Source: Bipolaris cookei (Eukaryota; Ascomycota; Dothideomycetes; Pleosporales; Pleosporaceae). Taken from it: a stretch of DNA of 64,000 nucleotides. The notes under the pieces were generated by a model, which saw nothing but the letters and a program-made list of their open reading frames with translations, did not search any database and was not told the DNA's origin. A program made the translations under genes and the position numbers. Of the stretch, positions 1-9,673 are shown in pieces (the first letter of the stretch is position 1; every line of letters begins with the position of its first letter). The DNA lies in the NCBI GenBank assembly GCA_002286855.1, contig NRSV01000030.1, forward strand, positions 62,001 through 126,000, read 5' to 3'.

Positions 1-39
<39 letters not shown>

Positions 40-41
40 CA
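1..41. repeat. TAG trinucleotide microsatellite
   Basis: An almost pure run of TAG triplets opens the window and decays to AGC and CGT triplets near its end. It is cut by the window edge, so its full length is unknown. A shorter relative, with TAG triplets near 809-823, lies in the same gene-free stretch. Confidence 0.9.
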
Positions 42-1564
42 GTAGTCGTGATGGTCAGCAAAGAGGGGCGCACAGAGACAATGAATGTGGTAACTTTGAC
101 GTAAAAGGGCGGGATGAATCTTGGATGCGGCCAAACTCACGACAGCGGGGCGGGCTCGACTCGAGTGGTAAGCGTCGTAGTCCTGCAAAGCCTGATGTGT
201 ACTGATAACTTGCATAGTAAAAGGACGTGGCGGTGGTAGATTGGGTAGTCAGGACAAGGACATGGCCAACAAACTCAACTTGTATGGCAGCGTAGTATAC
301 GGAAGGACCGACAGCAGTCGAAAGGAAGCAAGACAGGCTCGAGCCGATACGGATGACGACGGCGAGGACGACAATGACGGGTGTTGAAAGACATGACAGG
401 CCTGGGGCGAACATTAGCAGGGTGGGGCGGGAGGGCGAGGCTTCAGGAACGGTAGGTGTGGTATTAGGGAGCAAGGAGAAGGATTGGGGCCCGCGCCCAG
501 GCAGACGAATAGCAGGCCAAGGACCCTGGCCTCGTTCTTTCCACGATGCGTCATGATTCGCCTGCAAATCATCACACCAGCATGCGCCAAGCGTGCCGCG
601 TTGGGGCATCGAGAGATTGGGAGATCGAGACGCTTTAGATTGGCGTAAGCAGAGTGAGAGTGAGAGCGCGCTGATGGAGACGTAAGCGGTACACCTGCTG
701 CGTCGAGTCCAAGATGCAGGCTGCAGTACGTACATGTATGTTACATAGATTATGTATGTACTCTATTCAACTCTACTGTAAGGCAATGCTGCCGCGTGTG
801 CAAGTAAGTAGTTAGTAGTAGTAGTCTAGCATCGGGTTAGCCCGTGTTACTGCAGGCAACATGCTGACCAAGGAGGGGTGGGTGGGTGGTCCTTGTTTTT
901 GCGACGTTCCCAACAACAACAACCGCCCTGTCATTCCGTGGTTCAAGATAGATTGACGCGCCGAATCTCCTGCAATGTGCGTCGGGCAGCCACAAATCCT
1001 GCACTCGCAATGCCGCATGACTGGTCTTGTGGTGCACCATCGCAGCATTCCGTGGCCGAGACAGCTCCATCTCGCCTGTCACAAGCAACCACAAGTACGC
1101 GCGGTACATACTCACACACATACATACAAACTTATCAAGCAAACATTATCATTCGCTAATTGCAGCTGACAACAACCTGGCCGGCCAGGCCCACCCCGAG
1201 GCAGCAACTTGTTCACAGCCGGCGGAAAAAAAAATACCGCAGGGCATCAACCAGCAACACGAGCCCAATTTCAGTGGTTACTCATTATCCGGGACGCGTC
1301 AAACAAAAATTCCTACACGCCGTTCCAGTCCGAGTAGAGTTGGGATGATTCCGGCTCCCGCATAGATCCATGTCTCTGCAAATACCAACCAACTCCGCGC
1401 TAAATATGCATACAAAGTGAAATAGCAATAACAGAGAGTGAAGAAAAAATAGCGCATGGCAGCCTTGAGCCTGTAGTAGACACTGTTATGCCACGTTGTG
1501 TGCCGGATACGCTGAGTGATCCCATGTGAAAGCTGCGCCAAGCACGTGGGCCTCGCTAGCCTCT
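42..1564. other. Stretch without a supported gene
   Basis: Open frames on both strands are short, overlap each other and show no family resemblance. The longest (minus strand, 55-735) has a composition rich in Ser, Leu and Arg, as expected of chance translation. The right part probably carries the 3' flank of the minus-strand gene that ends at 1565. I see nothing else I can support. Confidence 0.5.
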
Positions 1565-2508
1565 CTACGGAGCACACCACCCGAGCCCAGTGTCGGCAAT
1601 ACCCACAGCCTTTGCAAGGCGCTTGCCCCTCTCACTGAGACTCAATATCGCGCACTTCTTTTCCGCCAACCAGTTCTCAAAGGCATTGATGTCGTCCGCG
1701 TGCATGTGAGGCTTGGCCTCGGACCATGCAGAATCCACCTTGTAAGTTTTGTGCCGGAGGCGGGGAAGAGCCTCGGTGCGCAGATGCGATAGCTCTGCTG
1801 CATAGTAGGCATCATGTGACTTGAGCGGCGTCGAGAAGGATCGCTCGCGCGAACGAGAACGCTCAGAGGCGCCGAGCGAGATGGGTGAGCCAGGACACAA
1901 GAGATGAGAGGCGGGGAGTGATGATTCGACAGGCGACGCGCTTCCTGATTGAGAGGTGGATGAGGCACTGGTGAGGGGCGTAGACGTGTCGGACTGAAAG
2001 ACGCTGCTGGCATTGCTTATTGTGCGGAACCTTGGCGACGGAAGCTGATCGAGCTGAGCCAGCGAGTCGTCAGCGGCAGGTTTGCCGTCGACATCACTGT
2101 CGTCGGAACTATCCAAGTGCTTATCAAGTCGCTCGAAACCTGTGCGGAATTAATATCGGACCGAGGTAGAGATACACGTGACGAACAAATACGGCACGTG
2201 ATTGGATAATGAGACAGGGCCGGGTGAGACATACCAGTCAAAACAGCAGCGCCAGCGTGTTGTAGGGCGGCCAGGCTGGATTGTACTTGCTCGGGAAGGC
2301 GATCCCAGAGTTCTTGCGGGCAATACCAATGGCGCAGGTGGGCCGGGTTGTAGCTGAAGGCATCTCCGTCCTTGGGAACAGCGACACGAGCGGCATTGAG
2401 GTAAGACGACGACCTCGACAGCGACGCTCCGCTCATGGGTCGGCAGCTGTCGCGGCGAGGGCGACCAGGGTTGTTGTAGACGGGCTTTGGAGATTGTGGA
2501 GTAGCCAT
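1565..2508 (-). CDS. Conserved-looking hypothetical protein, 282 aa
   Basis: I do not recognise this protein. The model has two exons, 2508-2235 and 2139-1565, joined over a 95-base intron (donor GTATGT, acceptor CACAG). The join keeps frame and gives Leu-Thr-Gly-Phe-Glu-Arg across the junction. The start is the first ATG (MATPQSPKP). The N-terminal third is Ser/Arg-rich with a compact segment around HLRHWYCPQELWDRL. The middle (about residues 110-185) is Ser/Thr-rich, acidic and probably disordered. The last 80 residues look folded and helical, with conserved-looking Trp and Leu positions (SAWSEAKPH, FENWLAEKK). It has no signal peptide, membrane segment or catalytic motif that I can name. 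Splicing and codon use support a real gene; function is open. Confidence 0.7.
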
Positions 2509-4302
2509 GGCGGGCGTTACGGTACGACTGAGCAGGTCTGTGGCGTGTGCACGACGAAGAGTGGAGTGGGCCAGCGAACTGACTCTGTGGCGTGGTAATT
2601 GACCGTTGCTCTCAAGAAGGGGCCCAGGGGCTTCTAGGAGTATTTGTAGGCAGTGACAGAACTTTCTGGAAAAAGTATATAATATGCCACAAGGTGCGTG
2701 AGGTGGAAAGAGGTGAGGAGGGGGGAGGGTGAAAGGATCGTGCGAGGGCTGGTGATCGAAGCCCGTAGCGGAGTCAGCAGGAAGAAGTGTGGAGTTTTAG
2801 GCAGGGGGGGTGCGGGTACTGTGCGGGCGGCGTTTGGGTGTGCGGATGGGAATCAAAGGGTGGTGCTAGGCGGTTTCCCATATACCCGACGAGCAGCTAC
2901 GTCAAATGCTAACGCAGGCTCAATGGGGCAGCGAGCGCCGTGTGCGGCAAATGAGGCGCGTTTGGTGTGGTTGGGAGCGCGCAGGCCCATTGATTTGACC
3001 CAAGGCTGCCGCTCCCAGGAAGATGCCAGCATGCAGGGAAAACGTTGCGGTGGCCGTGTGAAGGGCAACTAAGGTACGCCTAAGGTGGTGGGCGGTTGGT
3101 AGTGAGCCCAAACGCTCGGACGCCCTTGCCGTGCCCTGCCCTGCTTGCTGCACGCCTGCTGCATGTCTGCTGCATAGCATTTGCGGCCACGCTATCAGCA
3201 TGCAAGACGGTCCAAAAAAGACCGCGCTGGCAGTGCGCCACACCAGGCAGTGCCCAGAGGCCCGTCTGGGGCTAGAGCATGCCCCGAAAACGGTTGGTGA
3301 ATATGTGTGCGTATGTGTGGGTGCGAGTGTGTGTGCGCTGATGTGGACTGAGGTGGGCAAGGGCAAAAAAAACAAAGCAGCCACTTACGCGAGACGTCAG
3401 TCATTGCCGCCCCATCCTGTTCTCGGAATGAACCGGAACTGGCAGCTGAGGGCATGGCGCAGTGCATCGGCATGCCGACAGCAGCCCAGAGCTGACACAG
3501 TTTGAGATTGCTCCGCGTACACAGTGCTTGTGGCTGGGCTGTACTGGGCTGTGCTGTGCTGTGTGTGCTGGGCCCCTCTGAGCCCGACGGCGTCAAAAGC
3601 AGCCGTGTTTCAAAAAGTCTGGCCGTGGCGTGTTTGAGACGCGGACGCCAGCCTGCACCTAACTGCTCGACTCGACTCGGCTCGACATCTATTAGCGTGC
3701 AACATGCTTCCACCGACGTGGTGATCGTCAGTACGACGGGCAAAAAGACGCAAAAGCAAGCTTCCTCGCCCTCCGCCTTCCGCCCTTCGCCTTCGCCCTG
3801 CTCTTGCCGTCGACAGCATCGTCGTGGTCGTCAACATTATCTTCGCCCCTCCCGCTGCTCGTGCTTGTGGCGCCGCGGAACCATGGCTCGCTCGCCAGCA
3901 CATCTGTGTGGTCTGCCTGTCGTCAGCACGCGAACCAAGTGGTGTAGAACCTGTTTGTTGCTCGAGCAAGAGCCTGTGCGAGACGTCATGGTGCAAGCGA
4001 CCAGACGACAGACTACTAGCACCCACATCATGTTTCGGTCGCGCAGCAGCTGCTAGACTATGACGAGTCTCATTTGCATTGGCCTACCGTGGTAGCGTTG
4101 CACTTCATGGTTATCATTGTTTGGTGTTGAGCGCTTTTGTGCGACGCTGGGCCACGCTTGACACCCTTTTATCTAGCATAGCCGGCATCCGCCCCAGTAA
4201 ATCCCTCATCACCCTGCCCAGCGCTTTGCAAGTCCAAGTGCAAGCAGTCTCGACGGCTTGGGCTTGCCGCCTCTCTTCCTGGCCATTGGCACGGCATCTC
4301 GA
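2509..4302. other. Long intergenic stretch, no supported gene
   Basis: About 1.8 kb separates the start of the 282-aa gene from the end of PIN1. Several frames are open for 120-180 codons on both strands at once, which points to GC-rich non-coding DNA rather than a gene. There are imperfect CTGCTGCAT and GCTGTGCTGGGC-like runs at about 3120-3180 and 3530-3575. No splice-consistent model or family match was found. It may hold the 5' leader of the 282-aa gene. Confidence 0.45.
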
Positions 4303-5027
4303 CTATTCCAGCCTATATCGCGCGTCTCGTTAGTACCGTCATCAGCCCATGTGATAGTCGTCCCACCTTTGGATCAAATGTACTCCTGATGCCGTCTCGA
4401 CCATGTCGCTGACTTGGCCCTTTTCAAGCGCAAACGCTGCCTGCTCAAACTCCTTCTGCATGTCGCCTTTGCCAAAAAAGCCACTGCTCATCATTAGCCA
4501 ACCAGCTCTTGTCCAATCCCACTACCAACTTACAGGTCGCCTCCTTTGCGGGCGCTGCTGCAGTCCGACTCGGTCGTTGCCAGTTCAGACAGTGATTTTG
4601 CGTTTGCATCACTCTGGCCCTGCTCGTATGCCTTGATCTGCTCGTGGTACTTTTGGATCATCTGGCGAGCTTCCTCCACCGAACGCGTGATGTTGGGCTC
4701 TCGCCAGCTAGCGGGGCGTCTGCTGTCGCGGTGCTTGACGAGCAGGTGAGCACATCGAATCTTGCCTTCGGTAGGCGCAGAGGCAGCAGGCGCAACGCCT
4801 TTGGAGCTGTGGTTGGCTGCCATGTACGCCTTGAGCTTCTCCGGATCGGTGCCCGCGGGCGGTTCCCATCGCGAGTCTTTGGTTTGCGCATGAAAGTAGT
4901 ATGGTAGGTTCTTCGTATTGGAGCGGCGCACCTCCCACCCCTCGGGGAGACCAGTCTCGGCGGACGACTATGACGTGTGAGCAGCTGAAGGGCAGACGTG
5001 GAGACGGGCTCGCGCAATGCGTACCAT
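4303..5027 (-). CDS. ESS1: Peptidyl-prolyl cis-trans isomerase, Pin1/Ess1 type (WW + parvulin)
   Basis: This enzyme isomerises phospho-Ser/Thr-Pro bonds; in fungi its best-known substrate is the RNA polymerase II C-terminal tail. I join four exons, 5027-5025, 4967-4534, 4483-4367 and 4312-4303, giving 187 aa in frame. The WW domain has Trp12, Trp35 and Pro38. The parvulin domain has the phosphate-binding Lys79, Arg84 and Arg85 in HLLVKHRDSRRP, His75, and the catalytic Cys137 in SDCSSARKGGDL. These match human Lys63, Arg68, Arg69, His59 and Cys113 by motif. The protein ends in HLIQRLE. Exon 1 codes only for the initiator Met, which is unusual; the splice (ATG then GTACGC, acceptor ATAG) gives the expected MSSAETGLPEGW start. 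It is divergent from RPB9 over a gap of about 410 bases. Confidence 0.93.
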
Positions 5028-5438
5028 TTTTGTTGCTTGTGTCTTGATGGGCGTAACCAGAGTTTGATGCGGTATAGACGGAGCGGCGCAGAGTGTGATG
5101 GGAGTCTTTGCAGGGGACAGTCAGGAGGCAGCGTGGAGCGACGTCTGGAATTGAAGGCGGTGGACAGAGCGATCGGCAGTCCAAAGTCGACAATGCGGGG
5201 GGGGTCTTTGCCAAACAAAGGGCCTGCGCGGCAACAGAGGCGGCGCGAGCCAAGTAGGGTGGCCCGCGCTCAGTCATAGTCAGCCCATGCCCATGTCTCG
5301 ACCCCCAGTGTTCCTTCTCATAACGTGCGGTTGTCAACACGGGCGCAACTACGCAGAAACTACGGCCTCGTACGGGAATAGTGTACCAGCACACGACAAA
5401 CCCCCTCCTGCCTACTGTCTAGCACCGCTACCGCCAGC
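5028..5438. promoter_or_regulatory. Shared divergent promoter region, PIN1/ESS1 and RPB9
   Basis: The two start codons face away from each other across this gap, so both promoters and 5' leaders must lie here. I see no clear TATA box. This is inferred from gene layout only. Confidence 0.6.
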
Positions 5439-6276
5439 ATGTCGTCTCCAGCAGCACAAATGAGCGGCGTCAAAGGCGGCAAAGAGCCCATTCTCTTCCG
5501 CTTTTGCTCGGAATGGTGAGCCTTGCCGCCCTGCCAGATGGTGGAAACTGCTGACCAGAGGCAGCTCCAACCTCCTGTTTCCCCGCGAAGACAAATCCGA
5601 GAACAAGTTGCTTTTTGCGTGCCGCACCTGCAACTTCACCGAAGAAGCACCCTCGTCCTGCGTGATGCGCCACGAAATCGCCTCGACGGTCGGAGCCACG
5701 GCCGGTGTGACAGCGGAGGTTGCCCAAGATCCCACGGTTGGTCCTTCCCTGTCCGGTGTACAAGCAGCCCAAGAAGCCCAGGCAGCCCTATGTGAAGAGA
5801 TGCCCTGCTGCACCATGTGTGGCATGCCCATCATGTGTGAAGAGTGCGGCGAGGAACCGGCCCCCGGCTTTGTGCTTGAGGCCGAGGACGAGGACCCGCA
5901 GGCGGCACTCACCCAACAAGACATGGGCGGCGACGATGATATGTATGACGACTACGACGACTTTGACGAGGAAATGTGGCATGACAAGCACACGCCCTGA
6001 ATGCGCGCCTCGTGCGCATCACTACCAGTACAGTTGCTTGCTTGCTCTTGAGCGTGCTCGCTGACTGTACCTGCGTCTAGTTACCACGAGTGCAGAAACA
6101 ATGCACAGAGTGCGGCGAGAACGAGGCCGTCTTTTTCCAGTCGCAGCAGCGTACTGCCGAGACGGGCATGGTGAGTAAGTAATCAAGATTGACAGCCATG
6201 TCTGACTTTGTACCAGGCCCTGTACTACGTGTGCGCGGGATGCGGTCACGTCACACGCCCATCCGACAGCAACTAG
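5439..6276 (+). CDS. RPB9: DNA-directed RNA polymerase II subunit RPB9
   Basis: RPB9 is a small two-zinc-ribbon subunit of RNA polymerase II that affects start-site choice and fidelity. My model joins 5439-5515, 5565-5736, 6081-6170 and 6217-6276, giving 132 aa (yeast has 122). The N-terminal ribbon has Cys23, Cys26, Cys45 and Cys48 in FRFCSEC and FACRTC. The C-terminal TFIIS-like ribbon has CTECG, the hallmark FFQSQQRTAETGM and CAGCGHV. The second intron is odd. Its 3' border (TCTAG before TTACCACGA) is clear, giving the conserved DPT-LPR junction, but its donor is GTTGGT at 5737. A second in-phase donor, GTACAA at 5758, would add 7 residues. The intron stays open in frame for about 87 codons from 5737 before a stop. 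The other introns are ordinary (GTGAGC, GTGAGT donors). Confidence 0.9.
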
Positions 6277-6516
6277 GCGAATTGCGACATGACATGCATG
6301 TGGCTGGCGTTTGTTCTCATGATAGATATACAATATTGCGAGGAGTTTAGAGAGGAAAAAACAAAAGAGGGCTTTCAGATACCCCGTGGGTATGACGTAG
6401 TGACGTGGAGATGATAATATTACATTTGTTCCTGGGCATTCTGAGAAAGTGAAAAGATGCAGTCATGGGAAGTACAAGGTGCTGCTTTTTGAAATTTGCT
6501 GTGCTGGCTCGTCATC
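6277..6516. other. Convergent 3' flanks of RPB9 and the uL14m gene
   Basis: The two genes run towards each other and end 240 bases apart. The A/T-rich part near 6330-6430 probably carries both cleavage and polyadenylation regions. No gene is visible. Confidence 0.5.
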
Positions 6517-7036
6517 TTAGACGTGCATTGGGGCGAGGGACAAGATCTTGGACCATTGCTTCTGCCTCAATTCTGCAGCGACGACGCCGCTGACTCTGGA
6601 TCCGATGGGCTCGCCGGCCTTGTTGATAAGGACGCAGGCATTGTCGTCGAACTTGACGACGCTGCCGTCTGGCCGCTGCCACTTCTTGGCGGTGCGCACG
6701 ACGACTGCGTGTCGCACATCGCCTCGCCGGACCTTGTTTGCTGCGCTGATGGACACGCTGTTGCCGGTCTCGGGGCCAAAGTTGCGCTGCTTCTTCACAA
6801 CCACGACGATACGGTCGCCTGCTGTCGTCAGCCTCAATCCACCCTGGCCTCTGTCCCCGTCTTGGGGTTGCACATACCGACTTTGGCAGGGCGTTTCGAT
6901 CGCAGGACGTTGACGCACTCGACGATTGCGGCGCCTGAGTTGTCGATGCAATTGACGAGTGACTGGATTTGATGCATGTGAGCTGCTGTTGCTGTGCCCT
7001 TTGAGGCGCGGCCAGACACACCTTTAGTTGAATCAT
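6517..7036 (-). CDS. Mitochondrial large ribosomal subunit protein uL14 (L14/L38 family)
   Basis: This is the bacterial-type L14 protein of the mitochondrial ribosome (MRPL38 in yeast), which helps form the subunit interface. Exons 7036-7022, 6962-6878 and 6818-6517 give 133 aa, the full length of the family. The first exon codes only MIQLK. Family landmarks are NCIDNSGAAIVECVNVL, GDRIVVVVKKQ, KVRRGDVRHAVVVR, DDNACVLIN and GEPIGSRV. The two junctions (LK-SLVN and KVG-DRI) restore the usual family sequence. There is no long targeting presequence, as is common for this family. It is divergent from SET9, whose start lies 657 bases away. Confidence 0.93.
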
Positions 7037-7693
7037 CGTGTGCGCCTTGGCTCTGTTGTCTGGTTGCTGGCAACGGCGGCAGTGTCTACTGTGTGCTGGC
7101 GACGGCGTTATCGATCGACAGTTTGCGTGCAATGCCGCCGTTGCACGACGAAGTTGCGTGCCGGCCTTTCTCCGGCGGGTCCTCTGCCCTCTGCCCTCTA
7201 CCCTCTCTGCCCTAGGCGGCTCGCTTCTCGCTTACGCACCCCCTTCACTCGGCGAGTGAGATCTGGGTCGGAGCCGGCAGGGGTCTTCTTTGAGCCCCAG
7301 CCCAGCAGTCCAGTATTAGCCCAGCCCTGTCACTCGTCTCGTCCTCCCGCCGGTCTCCAGACTATCCAGCCGTTTCTATCCTAGTCGTCTCCGTCCGGGC
7401 CCGACACTCCTTCCTTTCCATACACGCGTCGTTGCTGCTGCTACCGCTGCTGCTGCTGCCACTGCGTGAGACGCTCCTTCCCTTTCCTTGTTGTGCGCCT
7501 GCTGTTATAGTCGTCCGCCACTGCTCGCATGCCGCACCTCTGTTCACCACCCGGCCCCCATTCACGTCAGCGAGCACTGCCAACCACCCCTTTCGCAACC
7601 ACGCCCACAACCATTTCCACTGTCCACACCACCTGATACCACATCTGCTCGCGCATCGACATCCGTAATCTCTTCCCCGGCCACGGCGCCGCC
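7037..7693. promoter_or_regulatory. Divergent promoter region, uL14m and SET9
   Basis: This gap must contain both promoters. The half next to SET9 is rich in C and T, with CTG/CTC-type runs around 7430-7470 and pyrimidine stretches up to the ATG, as is common in fungal 5' leaders. No supported coding region is present. Confidence 0.55.
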
Positions 7694-9673
7694 ATGGCGC
7701 CCTCGACCAAGCTCACACTGGACAAGCTCGCGACTTTCGACGACATCATCACCGACGCTGTCATCGACAAGGTCTATGGCTGGTTCACCATCCGCAAGAA
7801 CAGAGGTGGCCGATTCACCGGCCTGCGAGGTCTGGATGGCGAACACGTCGCCGACATCATTCGCCAACACGTCATCTGGGACAAAGATCCTGCCGAGGCT
7901 GTGCAGAAACTGCTGCAGTTGCCTCGTCTGCGTCGATTCCTGGTCGGCCTGAAAGACGAGCGTGACCAGGAGCAGTTCAGACGACATCTCCGCAGATATG
8001 TCAACATCTACATGCCCGACTGCCAGTTCGACGTGACAACTACGAATCGTTACACCATCACAGAGCACGAGGCCTCAATCACCGCACGGCGGGACATCAA
8101 CCCACGTGAGGAGATCAAGTACCTGACCGGCGTCCAGGTGGCCATGACCGAAGAGCAAGAGAAAACATTGGAACTACAGCGCAAGGACTTCAGTTTGGTC
8201 ATCTCCAGTAGAAAGAAGACACGCTCTCTCTTTCTGGGCCCAGCACGCTTTGCCAACCATGATTGCGATGCCAATGCAAAGCTCACGACCAAGGGCTACG
8301 ACGGCATGCAGATTGTTGCGATAAAGCCCATTTCTGAGGGAGAGGAGATTACAGTTTCGTATGGCGAGGATTATTTCGGCGATGATAACGAAGAATGTCT
8401 TTGCAGTACATGTGAGAGCTTGCAACAGAACGGATGGGCACCAATGAAGCGAGTAGAGCGCAGTAATGACGAAGAACCCACTCAGCAAACCAGAGCCACA
8501 AGTCATGGGCAGGACAATGTCGATCCTGAAGACGCGCAGACATCTGTAAAGCGGCGGTGGGAAGACTCTGCCATTGAAACCCCCGAGTCTGACTCCATGC
8601 CGGCATCCAAGCGAGCTAAATTTGAACAAAAGACCTCGCCGACAAAACTTGATGAGTCGGACTTATTGCGAATGACGACGCTGAAAAAGGCTCATAGCAC
8701 ATCGTCATTACGACAGGAAATTGCTGTTTCGAGCATAGAAGATCCTTCCAGCAATTTGGCCGCACTTCCGCAAATATCACGCGAGATACGCAACCAGCAA
8801 CGCGAAGGCTTCCTCACAGTGACGGATGAAACCGTTTCCTCTAGAGAAATCTCGCCGCAGTCGTCAATAGCGGCTGCATCGCCCAAGTCTTCAGAATCAA
8901 CGGATGCTACATCAATCGACGAAGATCATGTTCAGGAGGGCGGTGAATTAAAAGACAAGGTCGACCCACAGACCATTCACGATCAACCGACATTGGGAGT
9001 AACGACAGTGAAGGAGGAAATTACTACGACTACGGTAAACGCCCCGTGGCCCTCTCTACCTGCAGCAGAACAAGACTCTATGTCCGATCTCAGCGAACTT
9101 TCTGAGAGTTTCGAATTTGACGATGGAAATCAGCAGATTGTCAAGCGCAAGCCACGCCCCATTATTCGAACCACTCGCTCCAAATCGCGCTTTGACGTTC
9201 AGAACCGCGTCGGAACGCCCATTACGATCGAAGACGGAGACGAGGCCGATTATGTCGAGAACACGCGCAAACCTGGTGACTACATGACTTCCAATGCCAT
9301 GCTCTCCGCCAAGGGCTCCAAGTGGGTCAACTGTCACACATGCGAAATGGACTTTGTCCAGCAGGAGGGCAACAATACTCGGAAGGAATGCCCGCGATGT
9401 GAGCGTCACTCCAAATTGTATGGTTTTCCCTGGCCAAAGACAGAAAGAGAGGGTAAGCATGACCGAGAACAACGCATTCGTGACCATCGTACCGTGCACC
9501 GCTTTGTCGCGCCAGATGAGGAGCGCCAGTTGAAGCGCGACAAGACGAGAAAGATGATTAGAGACAACATCAAAGAGCGGTTTTCAACACCGCGCAGTGC
9601 CAGAGATACCATGAGTTCGAGTGTCGAAGTCGACAGTGGACGCAAGAGAAGAAGAATCAGGAAGACCATGTAG
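7694..9673 (+). CDS. SET9: Histone H4 lysine-20 methyltransferase SET9 (KMT5/Suv4-20 type)
   Basis: SET9 methylates histone H4 at Lys20, a mark tied to DNA-damage checkpoint signalling in fission yeast. The gene is one uninterrupted frame of 659 aa. The N-terminal helical region (about 1-110, with KVYGWFTIRKNRGG) is typical of the fungal family. The SET domain covers about residues 115-250. Its cofactor/active-site motif FANHDCDANA is near residue 186, EGEEITVSYGEDYF follows, and the post-SET cysteines CLCSTC lie near 235. The C-terminal half is acidic and probably disordered. It also carries a Cys cluster (CHTCEMDF and CPRCERH) around residues 545-575 that could bind zinc, and a basic tail (GRKRRRIRKTM). 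The start is the first ATG in good context (GCCGCCATGG). Confidence 0.92.
   Translation: MAPSTKLTLDKLATFDDIITDAVIDKVYGWFTIRKNRGGRFTGLRGLDGEHVADIIRQHVIWDKDPAEAVQKLLQLPRLRRFLVGLKDERDQEQFRRHLRRYVNIYMPDCQFDVTTTNRYTITEHEASITARRDINPREEIKYLTGVQVAMTEEQEKTLELQRKDFSLVISSRKKTRSLFLGPARFANHDCDANAKLTTKGYDGMQIVAIKPISEGEEITVSYGEDYFGDDNEECLCSTCESLQQNGWAPMKRVERSNDEEPTQQTRATSHGQDNVDPEDAQTSVKRRWEDSAIETPESDSMPASKRAKFEQKTSPTKLDESDLLRMTTLKKAHSTSSLRQEIAVSSIEDPSSNLAALPQISREIRNQQREGFLTVTDETVSSREISPQSSIAAASPKSSESTDATSIDEDHVQEGGELKDKVDPQTIHDQPTLGVTTVKEEITTTTVNAPWPSLPAAEQDSMSDLSELSESFEFDDGNQQIVKRKPRPIIRTTRSKSRFDVQNRVGTPITIEDGDEADYVENTRKPGDYMTSNAMLSAKGSKWVNCHTCEMDFVQQEGNNTRKECPRCERHSKLYGFPWPKTEREGKHDREQRIRDHRTVHRFVAPDEERQLKRDKTRKMIRDNIKERFSTPRSARDTMSSSVEVDSGRKRRRIRKTM

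Noticed and set aside
55..735. 226-codon open frame on the minus strand next to the TAG repeat
   Set aside because: The composition is that of a chance translation, with no domain, no splice partner and no codon bias like neighbouring genes.
3195..4056. Overlapping frames of 120-184 codons on both strands
   Set aside because: Several frames are open at once on opposite strands in GC-rich repetitive sequence, and none has family features or consistent splice sites.
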